From the NCBI GenBank assembly GCA_027030245.1, contig JALVFE010000020.1, positions 28,506 to 92,505 of the forward strand: DNA of 64,000 nt, read 5' to 3'. How positions within the stretch are numbered: position 1 is the first letter of the stretch; each line of letters opens with the position of its first letter. The notes under the pieces were generated by a model. It was not told the origin of the DNA. It worked only from the letters and a program-made list of their open reading frames with translations, and did no database searches. A program made the translations under genes and the position numbers. This stretch comes from Melioribacteraceae bacterium (GTDB lineage Bacteria > Bacteroidota > Ignavibacteria > Ignavibacteriales > Melioribacteraceae). Positions 43,320-52,059 of the stretch are shown piece after piece.

Positions 43320-44426
43320 TTAGCTTCGGAGGGTTAAAAGGATTTTGTCGAATTTTTCCAATTTGCCCGGACTTAAAAAATAGGATTCGCCGCCTTGCAG
43401 TAATACCATTTCCACAATATCGTCAACTACGTCTTGATGATAATCGCTTTCTTCGTTTTCAGGTTTATCAAAACGGATAAATAAGTTGTTGTTTGTACTC
43501 CAGCCTTCCACTTTATATTCTCTTTCGGTAAGCAATGTTCTGGCTTCTTTCATTGCCGCAGCGGTCCATACTTCTTGAATACCGGATGCATAATTCAAAC
43601 TGTCAATATCTTTTTGAACTTTCTCGAGTAATTCGTCTTCCCAACCGGAAATAATTTCTTCTAATTTTCCGGAAATTATTTTTTGAATTTCGGAAATTCT
43701 CAAATCGTCGTAACTGCCTTCGATTACTGCTTTTATTTTATTCGGGGCTTTGGTGTTGTTTTTGAAGTAGGAAACCAATTTAACATCGCCCATAACTATT
43801 AACGAAGTCGAACGGTCGGAATAAATTCTAACGAAATGATCCAAGTCCTTTACGTATTGCGTCATCGCAACGGATTCTGTTTTGCCGGGATCGTAAGTTT
43901 TGTATTTCTTCGATTCCAAATAATCGATTGCGCCATCCGGAATATCGGGGTGATTGATTTCGCGGATGTCGAAACCGAATCCGTTAAGGAACCTTGTTTT
44001 CTTTTTACTTAAAATTATTACGTCGTATTGAAACGTCCGGTTAACAGTCATCAACAAGTCTCTTATCTCGAAAGAATCGTCGACGATTGTTTTGGGGTTT
44101 ACGTCGAAAGGGAAATAAACAATTTCCCGCACATTCTGTGATACGAAAATTCCCAAACCTTTGAAGTAATTTTCATAATTAACATCTTCTTCCACATCAG
44201 AAAGTATGTTTTCGAATTCCTCAATCAGCTCCTTACCGAAATTTTGCTCTTTAAGTAAATTGAGCGCATTTTTAATTTCCGATTTTACGCTTATGCGTAA
44301 CTTCTCATTGTAAGCAGAAGGGTTATCATTTCGTAAGATAATCGACACGCAAGGATGTTCTTTTACTCTGAGTAATTCTATTAAAGTTTCTTGTAAACTG
44401 GTTGCTCTGTTCGCCAAGTTTTCCAT
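43320..44426 (-). CDS. baeRF3-like (archaeo-eukaryotic release factor 1-like) protein
   Basis: A 368-residue soluble protein. N-terminal helices (LQETLIELLRVKEHPCVSII) lead into an Asp/Lys-rich middle that contains VIILSKKKTRFLNGFGFDIR, and then DPGKTESVAMTQYVKDLDHF. The second half holds an eRF1-like segment ending in a GWSTNNNLFIRF-type strand and VDDIVEMVLLQGGESYFLSP. This is the layout of the bacterial baeRF families described as relatives of eRF1 and Vms1-type peptidyl-tRNA hydrolases. The family call is from memory of its motifs; a ribosome-rescue role is inference. A HdeD-like membrane gene sits directly upstream on the same strand, 13 bp away, so the two are probably co-transcribed. 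Confidence 0.6.
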   Translation of the reverse strand: MENLANRATSLQETLIELLRVKEHPCVSIILRNDNPSAYNEKLRISVKSEIKNALNLLKEQNFGKELIEEFENILSDVEEDVNYENYFKGLGIFVSQNVREIVYFPFDVNPKTIVDDSFEIRDLLMTVNRTFQYDVIILSKKKTRFLNGFGFDIREINHPDIPDGAIDYLESKKYKTYDPGKTESVAMTQYVKDLDHFVRIYSDRSTSLIVMGDVKLVSYFKNNTKAPNKIKAVIEGSYDDLRISEIQKIISGKLEEIISGWEDELLEKVQKDIDSLNYASGIQEVWTAAAMKEARTLLTEREYKVEGWSTNNNLFIRFDKPENEESDYHQDVVDDIVEMVLLQGGESYFLSPGKLEKFDKILLTLRS

Positions 44427-44439
44427 TTTTATATTTCCT

Positions 44440-44988
44440 CTATAATTCCATAAATGTTTTTAATTTTTTGATTTTGAAAGACAGCATTGTATTTATTAAT
44501 CCGGCAGTTAGAAATGCCAGTCCGGTCCAAATTACAATTGTAAAGACACCGATTAACGGGTTAAATAAAATAAAGAAAGCAAAAACAGTAGTTAGAATTC
44601 CACCGGTAAGCAGTACCCACCAGTTCGGAATGTTGAATTGCTTTATATCTATCGCTATTCCGATTAATGTTGTTCCTTTAAGCATTAACCAAATGCTCAT
44701 TAAAAAGGGTAAAGTAACCATGGAAATTTCGGGATGTAAAATTAAAAGTATGCCAAGCAGAAAGTCTATGATTCCAATACCTAAATACCATCCCCAGCCG
44801 GAAATGTAATTTTTATTACTGACTGAAAAAACTATCTTTGTCAATCCGGCAACGAAGAATATTACACCGAATAAAACACTTAATGTAATATAACTTTCAA
44901 GTGGTGTCAGCAGAACCCAAACACCTGTAATAAGAAATAACAATCCGGTTATTAAAAATAACCACCAGTTCCGTACCAATTCACTCAT
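44440..44988 (-). CDS. HdeD/DUF308-family membrane protein
   Basis: A 182-residue protein with six short membrane helices in the DUF308 pattern: WWLFLITGLLFLITGVWVLL, YITLSVLFGVIFFVAGLTKI, WGWYLGIGIIDFLLGILLIL, then MSIWLMLKGTTLIGIAIDIK, WVLLTGGILTTVFAFFILFN and FTIVIWTGLAFLTAGLINTM. HdeD in E. coli belongs to the acid-resistance region, but its action is not known. The gene lies just upstream of the baeRF-like gene. Confidence 0.85.
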   Translation of the reverse strand: MSELVRNWWLFLITGLLFLITGVWVLLTPLESYITLSVLFGVIFFVAGLTKIVFSVSNKNYISGWGWYLGIGIIDFLLGILLILHPEISMVTLPFLMSIWLMLKGTTLIGIAIDIKQFNIPNWWVLLTGGILTTVFAFFILFNPLIGVFTIVIWTGLAFLTAGLINTMLSFKIKKLKTFMEL

Positions 44989-45086
44989 TTTGTCCTCTTT
45001 TTTTTGTTGTGAAAATCCGTGCCATTCTACAAAGATGGAGTGAAAAAGGTTCCGGATTTTTGACCTATTTATAAATTTTTTCCCGG

Positions 45087-45692
45087 TTAGTGCGAATTAT
45101 TTTCTATAAGGCTTTCGGTATTCGCCAGAATCTGTTTTGAAATCTGGAATTGAGTGAACGAACTTTCTTTATCAAGTTCACCGACCAAATCAGCTCTTAT
45201 TTTAACGGTTAATTTAGCAAGCTCTTCGGAAATAATATTTGTTTCTTTTTTTTCGAGTCGATGATCCCTTGTGGTTTGGATGAACAAGTGGACAAATTTT
45301 TCAAATTGTACAAGCACGTCCGGACTTGCAACGATTGCCAATTTATGTGTCAGAAATCTTAACTTTATTAAATCTTCGTCGGTTGTAATATTTTTAAGCA
45401 TTATATTTTCAAGATAATTTAGCAACTGTAGATAAATATCCGTTTTGAGTTCCAAAAATTTAATGTTTTCTTCTTTTTTTAATTCCACTTCGGTTTGTTT
45501 GTTCAATAATATTGCAGTAATCAATATTGTAACTATAGTTCCCAAAACAACCAAAACTATTTCTTGTGCAAAAGGAAGGTTATCCGTAATTTTATATGAA
45601 TATCGAAGAAATGCATAACCGCCTATAAATAAAAGGGTGGCAATTATCATGTAAAGAAGGTTCTCTTTCTTTATTTGTAATAGTTGATCCAT
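45087..45692 (-). CDS. Uncharacterised membrane-anchored helical protein
   Basis: A 201-residue protein with two N-terminal membrane helices (YMIIATLLFIGGYAFLRYS and IVLVVLGTIVTILITAILL), then about 140 cytoplasmic residues that are almost entirely helical and charged (KQTEVELKKEENIKFLELKT). No family is named with confidence. A membrane-anchored coiled structural or sensory protein is possible. The start ATG at 45692 is preceded by a TAAGGAAACGC site. Confidence 0.55.
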   Translation of the reverse strand: MDQLLQIKKENLLYMIIATLLFIGGYAFLRYSYKITDNLPFAQEIVLVVLGTIVTILITAILLNKQTEVELKKEENIKFLELKTDIYLQLLNYLENIMLKNITTDEDLIKLRFLTHKLAIVASPDVLVQFEKFVHLFIQTTRDHRLEKKETNIISEELAKLTVKIRADLVGELDKESSFTQFQISKQILANTESLIENNSH

Positions 45693-45748
45693 GCGTTTCC
45701 TTAAATTATTGAGTTGAACTTACTAAAAAATTATCAAAGATTAATAAT

Positions 45749-46051
45749 ATGGATAAATCTGTAGAAATAGAAATACAATATTTTCGGAGGTGCCTGAATT
45801 CAATCGAAGTGCTGGAAATGTTAAGGGAGTTTGCTAAAGAGTATAATGGGAACATCATTTATAGGGAAAGATTAATTGAAACCGAAAAATCAGCCCGTGA
45901 ATTTAACTTCAGGGGTTCGCCGACGATTTTAATCAACGGCAAAGATTTGGAAGACCTTCCGGCTCCGGAAAATCCCGGTTTGACGTGCAGAATTTACAGA
46001 AACGGTTTACCGACGAAAGAACGGATACTTGCTAAAATCCGTAAATCGTAA
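45749..46051 (+). CDS. Small thioredoxin-fold protein with a single N-terminal cysteine
   Basis: A 100-residue protein with the secondary structure order of a thioredoxin fold: beta IEIQYFRRC, helix [15 protein letters not shown], a strand, then [20 protein letters not shown] with the cis-Pro segment GSPT typical of thioredoxin and DUF2703-like proteins, and [13 protein letters not shown]. The redox site, usually C-x-x-C after the first strand, is reduced to RRCLN here, and a further Cys is in PGLTCRIY. Similar small proteins occur next to mercury and thiol genes, but nothing nearby supports such a role. Confidence 0.6.
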   Translation: MDKSVEIEIQYFRRCLNSIEVLEMLREFAKEYNGNIIYRERLIETEKSAREFNFRGSPTILINGKDLEDLPAPENPGLTCRIYRNGLPTKERILAKIRKS

Positions 46052-46226
46052 AACCTCCGTCAACGTCAATGTATTGACCTGTGATAAATGAAGCGGATGG
46101 AAGGCATAGAAAAGCAACCGCAGCGGCTACTTCTTCGGGTTTCCCCAATCTTCTCATCGGGGTTTTGCTTAAAACATCTTCCAAATATTTTTTGTCTTGA
46201 AAAAGATGTTCAACCAATGGGGTTCA
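46032..46226 (-). pseudogene. C-terminal fragment of an SDR-family oxidoreductase
   Basis: The last ~64 residues of a short-chain dehydrogenase/reductase: [40 protein letters not shown] and [18 protein letters not shown], the standard C-terminal part that ends with the V-D-G-G motif. Upstream the frame meets a TGA exactly where the catalytic YxxxK region and the PG of the substrate loop should be, and no Rossmann domain is found in any frame to 46400. The gene has lost its first three quarters. Its end overlaps the end of the gene at 45749. Confidence 0.85.
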
Positions 46227-46409
46227 ATATAAGATTATATTTTAAATTTTTATTTTACTAAAATAAAATAATTTCATTTATGTAAAATTCATTATTTCTT
46301 ACGAAGAAAACCTTACCACCATTTTATTTTGTATGGCGAATAACAAATTTTGCTTTGTGTAAATATAAATGACTATTAAGGGTTTATTCAAATCAAAGTG
46401 TGTGAAATA

Positions 46410-46438
46410 AAAAAGCTCCGAATAAATCGGAGCTTTTT
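46410..46438. terminator. Bidirectional terminator after susD
   Basis: AAAAAGCTCCG-AATAAAT-CGGAGCTTTTT forms a strong symmetrical stem with T runs in both directions; it lies 27 bp past the susD stop on the minus strand and ends the SusCD transcript. Confidence 0.9.
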
Positions 46439-46464
46439 GTTAAGTGGAGCAACAATCGGAGAAA

Positions 46465-47742
46465 TCAGATTTCAGTCGACGGACGGGGCATTTGTTTGTG
46501 CACCAAATCGCCCGGTCTGTCTATGGGCAAAGTATCTAATTTGTCATAAAGTCTTAAATCAATCCATCTGTATCCTTCTCCGAAGAGAGAATAACGTTTT
46601 TGTTTCAGAAGTTCGTCGAGTGCGTTGCTTGCGTCCAAAGTTACATTGGGCAAACCGGCGGAATTTCTGATAAAGTTAATATCCGTTTCCGCATCGGCAT
46701 AATTTCCTGCCCCGATATTTGCTTCTGCTCTTAGAAGAATCAATTCTTCATTGCGCATTATCGGGAGCGGATCGGTATTGCTGCCGAATATGGTAACTGC
46801 AATGTTACTTGTAAGTCCGTCTATTGTAGTTGATTCGGAGCGAACGAATGTTTTGGAGGAAACTCTGGTATCACCCGCTTCCGCATCGGCTAAGAACGAA
46901 GGATGCGCAAATAATTTAATACTTGTTGCAGTCGGTACTTCAAAAATCGGATTTAGTTGATCTCCGACGCCGGTACCGTAATCAAGATAAACACCTTTGG
47001 AAAGAGGAGCGCCTACATCCAAAAATGATTGGGAAAGTGCTGTAAGTGCAGTTGAATAATCTTTTTGGTAAATAGCTACTCTTGCTTTCAATCCACGGTT
47101 GAACTTAGCAAATTCCGCCGGTGTATTAAATTCGGCAAACCCGTTTGAAAGCTCAAAACTGAAGCTTGAACCTGCAGCATCCAAATCTGCTTTTGCTTCA
47201 TCAAGTAACGAGCTGATATGATCCAATGCAGCTTCTTTCGAAACGAAAGGACCCGGTTTGTCGCCTGCAACGTCAATCCTTATTCCATTATCCCAAGTTA
47301 AGTTGAGATTCAGCAATAATTGATATGCCATTATTGTTTTTGCGAAACCGCTAGCTCCTTTATCGTTTTGTTGAATTAAGAAGTTGCAGTTTCTTATTAC
47401 TCTGTATCTTGAACCCCAAGGGCGAACCAAAAGGAATCCCGAAGGATCTATTTGCGTTCCATCTTTGCCGAGAAGTTCACCGGTATAACGCGGATCGGAA
47501 GGTTCCAGATAATAGGCTTCTCTGCCGATGACTAACACGTCTCTCAAGTAGAATTCATGATCGATTCTCATTCCGGCTTCAATGCCGGTAACAAGAGTTT
47601 GAACGGATGTCTGCTCCAGACTCGGTCCGTTCGGATCCACAAAATCCAATTCTTCGCATGCAGTTGTTGTTAAGAAAACAAGTGCAGCTAGCAGAACCAA
47701 GATTTTGCTACCTCTAATTTTATTAAAATTAATTTTTTTCAT
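46465..47742 (-). CDS. SusD/RagB-family nutrient-binding outer-membrane lipoprotein
   Basis: A 425-residue surface lipoprotein with a lipobox at FLTTTACEE (Cys about 29) followed by the SusD N-terminus LDFVDPNGPSLEQ. TPR-like helices and the C-terminal PIMRNEELILLRAEANIGAG and LLKQKRYSLFGEGYRWIDLR motifs match the SusD/RagB fold. It captures an oligosaccharide or peptide and hands it to the SusC pore encoded 21 bp upstream. No glycoside hydrolase or peptidase lies next to the pair, so the substrate cannot be guessed. Confidence 0.93.
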   Translation of the reverse strand: MKKINFNKIRGSKILVLLAALVFLTTTACEELDFVDPNGPSLEQTSVQTLVTGIEAGMRIDHEFYLRDVLVIGREAYYLEPSDPRYTGELLGKDGTQIDPSGFLLVRPWGSRYRVIRNCNFLIQQNDKGASGFAKTIMAYQLLLNLNLTWDNGIRIDVAGDKPGPFVSKEAALDHISSLLDEAKADLDAAGSSFSFELSNGFAEFNTPAEFAKFNRGLKARVAIYQKDYSTALTALSQSFLDVGAPLSKGVYLDYGTGVGDQLNPIFEVPTATSIKLFAHPSFLADAEAGDTRVSSKTFVRSESTTIDGLTSNIAVTIFGSNTDPLPIMRNEELILLRAEANIGAGNYADAETDINFIRNSAGLPNVTLDASNALDELLKQKRYSLFGEGYRWIDLRLYDKLDTLPIDRPGDLVHKQMPRPSTEI

Positions 47743-47762
47743 ATTTCAAATTCTCCTTTTAA

Positions 47763-50681
47763 TTAAAAACCTAACGAAATATCGAAATAATAACTACGCG
47801 AATGCGGGAAAGGCGTAACCTCGATAGATCGCCCAATCGCTTTGTTACCAAAGTTACTTACTTCCGGATCGTAACTCGAATACTTAGTAATTGTTACGAG
47901 GTTTCGACCTGAAAGCCCGAGTCGCAGTCTGGTAAACAATCCGCCGAAAATATCTTGAACGGTTTGTCGCGGGAAAGTATAACCTAAACTGATTTCCCTC
48001 AGTTTCAAATAAGTACCGTCTTCGATAAGTTGATGGGTTGTTTTTCCGAATGCAGCCGCTCTGGCTTTTCCTTCGGGAGTATCCAAATCGGCAGTAGTAC
48101 CAAATAAATCGGACAATAATTTAGTTAGGTTAATAATATCTCCACCTTGTTTCCAATCCCATAAGAATCCTAAATCAAAGTTGTTCCAGCGTAAATTATT
48201 TACAAATGACATTTGGAAATCGGGTGTTTCGTCGCCGAGTTGTTTCAATACGCCGTTTTCCAAACCAACGATTTGTGTAGCTGATTTGCCTTCTTCTATT
48301 CTGAATCTACCCAAAATATCGGCAAATCCTAAAGTATTAAAAGCGGGAACATCCAATTTAGTAATTGTTGATTGGGTTTTATAGAAATTAACTTTGGTTG
48401 TCCAGGAAAATTCTTTTGAATTAAATAATGAATATCCCAATGAAACTTCAATACCCGAAGTTTCCATTTCACCGCCGTTAATTACTTCTTCGTCATACCC
48501 TGTTGAAGGCGGAAGGTCTCTGAAAAGAATTAAATCGGAAACGTTTCTTTTATAATAAGAGAATTCAAGAGTTCCGTCTCCATTGAATAATGTTGCATCG
48601 AAACCGACTTCTATTTCGGATGTTTTTTCCGGTTCGATGTTCGGATTACCTCTTCTTGTGGCAACAATCAAGCCGCCTTTACCGCTAATATTAGCCGGAA
48701 CGAAAGAGGAATATTTTGCTCCGGGAATAGGGGAGTTACCCGTTTTTCCGTAAGCTGTTCTGATTTTGAATTCCGGGAAAACACTGCTCAGTCCGCCCCA
48801 GAAATCAAATTTGGAAAGTCGAACCGATGCGGAGGCTTTCGGGAATAAGAAGAATTTGTTCACGTCACCGTTCGAGCTGCTTGCATCGCCTCTTATTCCT
48901 ACGGTGAGGAAATAGATATCTTCTATATTTACTTCTTCTTGTGCATAAAAACCGCGGTCGCGTTGGATAACTCTGTCTTGTTGAACATCAACACTTGCGG
49001 CTTGGTCTATGTTTTCTTGTCCAACGATCAAATCTTCCGCAACCGACAAGGTATGGTCGTAGTCTTTGTTCTCGATTTGGTAACCGACCGATGTTCTGAA
49101 ATTGATTGTCGGAGTTAAGAAAAAGTTATGTGTTAAATTCAAATATAAATTATTGTTACTTGAGACGGTCTCTCCTAAAATGGATGTTCCGGGTTGACCG
49201 CTTGCTTTTTCAAATTGAAGTTCCCTTGGGAAAACGGCCTTATTAATTTGAGTATAATAATCGATACCACCAACAACAATAAAATCGAGTAATTGTTTTT
49301 CGGTCTTCAAAATATTAAAACGAACATTGCCCGAAACAATAGTTCTGTTAACTGTTTCGTTGTTTGTCATTAAATCTCTTGTTTGAATCGGATTTGATCC
49401 AACAAAAGGATTTTCCGGATATACACCGTTAACCGGTAAAAGGTTAAAGAAGCTAGGCGTAGAAGTTAATGCCAATCCGAATGAGGTACCGCTGTTGTCG
49501 TTATTTGTAAGACCGCGGTCGGCGCTGGAGTGAATATAATTGGCAAATACTTTTACGTCAACCCTATCCGAAATTAAATGACTAAGATTTAAACGAACGG
49601 ATTGCTTTTTATAACCGGTATTTTTAATTATACCGTCGTCACTTCTTTGATATAAAGAAAGGTAATATCTTGAAGTTTGGCTTCCGCCACCGAGACCCAG
49701 AGAAGTTTGATGTATGAATCCTTTTTCTCCGTACATTTCTTCTTCATGATCGTAGGTCTTGCCTTTGTTGAATTCTTCGAGACCTCTCTGTCCGAATGTG
49801 GCAAGAGCTGTTTCAGCTGTGAACTTTCTGCTTCCCAATTTTTTGGATAGCTCGTTGAAACCGAATTGTTGTCTGAAATTCAGACTTGTTCTGCCTGCGG
49901 TACCTTGTTTGGTTTTAATTATAACCACACCGTTCGAAGCTTTGGAACCGTAGATTGCCGCAGCACTGGAACCTTTAAGAATTTCGATTGATTCAATATC
50001 TTCGGGAACCAAATCTGCAATACGGTTTACGGGGTTATCTTGGAAATTCGAGTTACCGCCACCGGTTGCTTTGGTAACCGCGTTTACACCGGATTGAGTA
50101 GCGGTGTTATCAAGAATTACACCGTCAAGAACATATAACGGTTGGTTTTCGGCATTAATGGTTGTAACGCCGCGTAAATTAACCGATATACCGCCACCGG
50201 GTGCGCCCGAGTTTGCGGAAACATTTACCCCGGCAAATTTACCGTAAAGCTGTTGGTCGAGAGTTTGCGTGGGTACTTCGGTCAATTCTTCCGCCGAAAG
50301 GGTTGCAACCGAATTTGCAAGGTTTTCGCGTTTAACCGAAGATGCCAGACCAGAAATAACAACTTCCGAGGTTTTCAGAATATCCGGTTCTAATCCTATA
50401 GACAGATTATACCTGCTTTCATGAACGTTGATAGTTACGCGTTTGTAACCGATATAACTGACAACTAACGTTGCCGATTTAAAATTGGGTAGAGTAATAT
50501 GAAACTTACCCTCAAGATCGGTAACGGTACCCAAGTTGGTACCCTTAATTGTAATATTGGCGCCCAATAGAGGCTCGCCCGTTTCTTTATCGAAAACCCG
50601 TCCTTCCAATTCGAGTTTTTGAGCCTGAACGACGCCTAAAAATAAAAGGAAAAAGATGACTACTGTTATAGTAGGTCTCAT
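47763..50681 (-). CDS. SusC/RagA-family TonB-linked outer-membrane transporter
   Basis: A 972-residue protein. Signal peptide (MRPTITVVIFFLLFLGVVQA), CarboxypepD_reg-like domain at about 22-100 (LEGRVFDKETGEPLLGANIT), plug domain with QQLYGKFAGVNVSANSGAPG, LYVLDGVILDNTA and IESIEILKGSSAAAIYGSKA, then the 22-strand barrel, ending SRSYYFDISLGF with a terminal aromatic. It takes up the substrate bound by SusD, powered by TonB. The pair has about 515 bp of upstream control DNA. Confidence 0.95.
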   Translation of the reverse strand: MRPTITVVIFFLLFLGVVQAQKLELEGRVFDKETGEPLLGANITIKGTNLGTVTDLEGKFHITLPNFKSATLVVSYIGYKRVTINVHESRYNLSIGLEPDILKTSEVVISGLASSVKRENLANSVATLSAEELTEVPTQTLDQQLYGKFAGVNVSANSGAPGGGISVNLRGVTTINAENQPLYVLDGVILDNTATQSGVNAVTKATGGGNSNFQDNPVNRIADLVPEDIESIEILKGSSAAAIYGSKASNGVVIIKTKQGTAGRTSLNFRQQFGFNELSKKLGSRKFTAETALATFGQRGLEEFNKGKTYDHEEEMYGEKGFIHQTSLGLGGGSQTSRYYLSLYQRSDDGIIKNTGYKKQSVRLNLSHLISDRVDVKVFANYIHSSADRGLTNNDNSGTSFGLALTSTPSFFNLLPVNGVYPENPFVGSNPIQTRDLMTNNETVNRTIVSGNVRFNILKTEKQLLDFIVVGGIDYYTQINKAVFPRELQFEKASGQPGTSILGETVSSNNNLYLNLTHNFFLTPTINFRTSVGYQIENKDYDHTLSVAEDLIVGQENIDQAASVDVQQDRVIQRDRGFYAQEEVNIEDIYFLTVGIRGDASSSNGDVNKFFLFPKASASVRLSKFDFWGGLSSVFPEFKIRTAYGKTGNSPIPGAKYSSFVPANISGKGGLIVATRRGNPNIEPEKTSEIEVGFDATLFNGDGTLEFSYYKRNVSDLILFRDLPPSTGYDEEVINGGEMETSGIEVSLGYSLFNSKEFSWTTKVNFYKTQSTITKLDVPAFNTLGFADILGRFRIEEGKSATQIVGLENGVLKQLGDETPDFQMSFVNNLRWNNFDLGFLWDWKQGGDIINLTKLLSDLFGTTADLDTPEGKARAAAFGKTTHQLIEDGTYLKLREISLGYTFPRQTVQDIFGGLFTRLRLGLSGRNLVTITKYSSYDPEVSNFGNKAIGRSIEVTPFPHSRSYYFDISLGF

Positions 50682-51135
50682 AGGCTTACACCTCCTTGAT
50701 GATTGAAGAATGATAAATAATATGTATTGCCTTTTTAACAGTGATTTTTCTCATGTTAGCCTTTAGTAAATTATAAAATGTAATGAGGCTAAAGATTATA
50801 AAACAATAATCTTCATTAGCCAAAGGATAGACATTAATGGCATAAGTAGAATTTTAAGGACAGAAGGTGTGATAATTGGTGTAGATAATATGTACTTTTC
50901 TTTTGCCATACGCAAGATTAAGAAATCGAAATATAAAAGTCAATACCGCATTGGTATAAATTTTTGCGAAAATTCTTTGTTTTGGGAACTTTTACGAATA
51001 AAAAGACATAATATTGTATAAATATCAAAGTTAAGAACCGACTTAGAAGAATTCTCATACTTGAAAAATAAATTCCATTGACTCGTATTTAATTTACATT
51101 TATAAACTAAAATGAAGTTATTTAGTTGGGGAAAA
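50682..51135. other. Divergent control region between susC and the hydrogenase operon
   Basis: About 450 bases without a gene. Near the susC side are small inverted repeats (GATTATAAAACAATAATC near 50793 and a TTAGCCT...AGGCTAA pair around 50756-50796). A sigma-54 promoter lies at its right end and is listed separately. No other recognisable site was found. Confidence 0.5.
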
Positions 51136-51152
51136 TTGGCACATGAATTGCA
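51136..51152 (+). promoter_or_regulatory. Sigma-54 (RpoN) promoter of the hydrogenase operon
   Basis: TTGGCACATGAATTGCA has the invariant GG (51138-51139) and GC (51150-51151) exactly ten bases apart, as RpoN needs, in a good match to TGGCAC-N5-TTGCA. Transcription would start about 12 bases after the GC, near 51163, about 35 bp before the first ATG at 51198, which has a TACCGGAG-type ribosome site. Confidence 0.8.
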
Positions 51153-51197
51153 GATAATAAGATGAAAATATCTATAATAAAATACCGGAGTTAAAAA

Positions 51198-51575
51198 ATG
51201 GATTTAATTGCTATCGTTGATGACGACAAAGATATCGTGGAAACTACCGGGTTAATTCTTCAAGCAAACGGTTTCGATGTAGTGAAAGCATACGAACCCG
51301 GAGAAGCTTACAATTTAATCAAAGAAAGAAAACCGGATTTGATAATTCTTGACGTGATGATGAACGAACCGGATGACGGATTTTTCCTTGCTCAACGTTT
51401 GAGGCGCGAAGGGATTGAAACGCCGATTTTAATGTATACGTCAATTTCAAAAGCAATCGGTATGGAATTTGGCAAAAGCGAGATTGTGTCGGTGGATGAT
51501 TTCGTGGAAAAACCGATATCTTCGGATGAATTATTAACGAAGGTTAAAAAATTGCTGAACATTGAAGGAGAATAA
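51198..51575 (+). CDS. Stand-alone response-regulator receiver protein
   Basis: A 125-residue receiver domain with no output domain. Acidic pocket Asp8-Asp10 (AIVDDDKD), phosphoacceptor Asp52 (LIILDVMMNEPDDGF), Thr/Ser in YTSISKA and Lys104 in FVEKPIS are all present. It is the first gene behind the sigma-54 promoter and starts a run with the three hydrogenase subunits and a histidine kinase at 55197, which is its most likely partner. Such single receivers relay phosphate or act by protein contact. Confidence 0.93.
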   Translation: MDLIAIVDDDKDIVETTGLILQANGFDVVKAYEPGEAYNLIKERKPDLIILDVMMNEPDDGFFLAQRLRREGIETPILMYTSISKAIGMEFGKSEIVSVDDFVEKPISSDELLTKVKKLLNIEGE

Positions 51576-51577
51576 AA

Positions 51578-52051
51578 ATGTTTGTCGAAGAAAAAACCGG
51601 TTTAATCGAAGAAATTGATAAACTTGTTGCAAAATATGGAAACACCCGTTCTTCGTTACTTCCGATACTTCATGAAATTCAAAAAAAATACAGATACATA
51701 TCAGATTTCGCTCAACAAGAAATTGCAAAAAGATTAAAGATTCATCCGGTTGAGGTTTACAGCGTTATAAGTTTTTACTCGTTTTTAAACTCCGAACCGA
51801 AAGGAAGGAACCTGGTGAGAATTTGTAAAAGTATCGTTTGTGATATGAAAGGTAAGGATGCAATAGTTAAGGCTTTGGAAAGGGAATTGGGAATAAAAAT
51901 AGGGGAAACGACACCGGATAAAAAGATTACTTTGGAATATCTAAATTGCATGGGGCTGTGCGATCATGCGCCGGCTATGGCAATTAACGATAGGGTTTAT
52001 ACGGATTTAACTCCGGAAAAAGCTGTTGAATTGGTTAACAACATCAAATAG
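51578..52051 (+). CDS. hydC: HydC/NuoE-type [2Fe-2S] subunit of the hydrogenase
   Basis: A 157-residue thioredoxin-like ferredoxin of the NuoE/HydC family. The helical N-terminal part (YGNTRSSLLPILHEIQKKYR) leads to the [2Fe-2S] site: Cys in RICKSIVCDM (C-x4-C) and in LNCMGLCDHAP (C-x3-C). It carries electrons between the flavin subunit and the catalytic subunit of NADH-linked [FeFe]-hydrogenases. Two bases separate it from the receiver gene and eight from hydB. Confidence 0.92.
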   Translation: MFVEEKTGLIEEIDKLVAKYGNTRSSLLPILHEIQKKYRYISDFAQQEIAKRLKIHPVEVYSVISFYSFLNSEPKGRNLVRICKSIVCDMKGKDAIVKALERELGIKIGETTPDKKITLEYLNCMGLCDHAPAMAINDRVYTDLTPEKAVELVNNIK

Positions 52052-52059
52052 AGGGGAAA

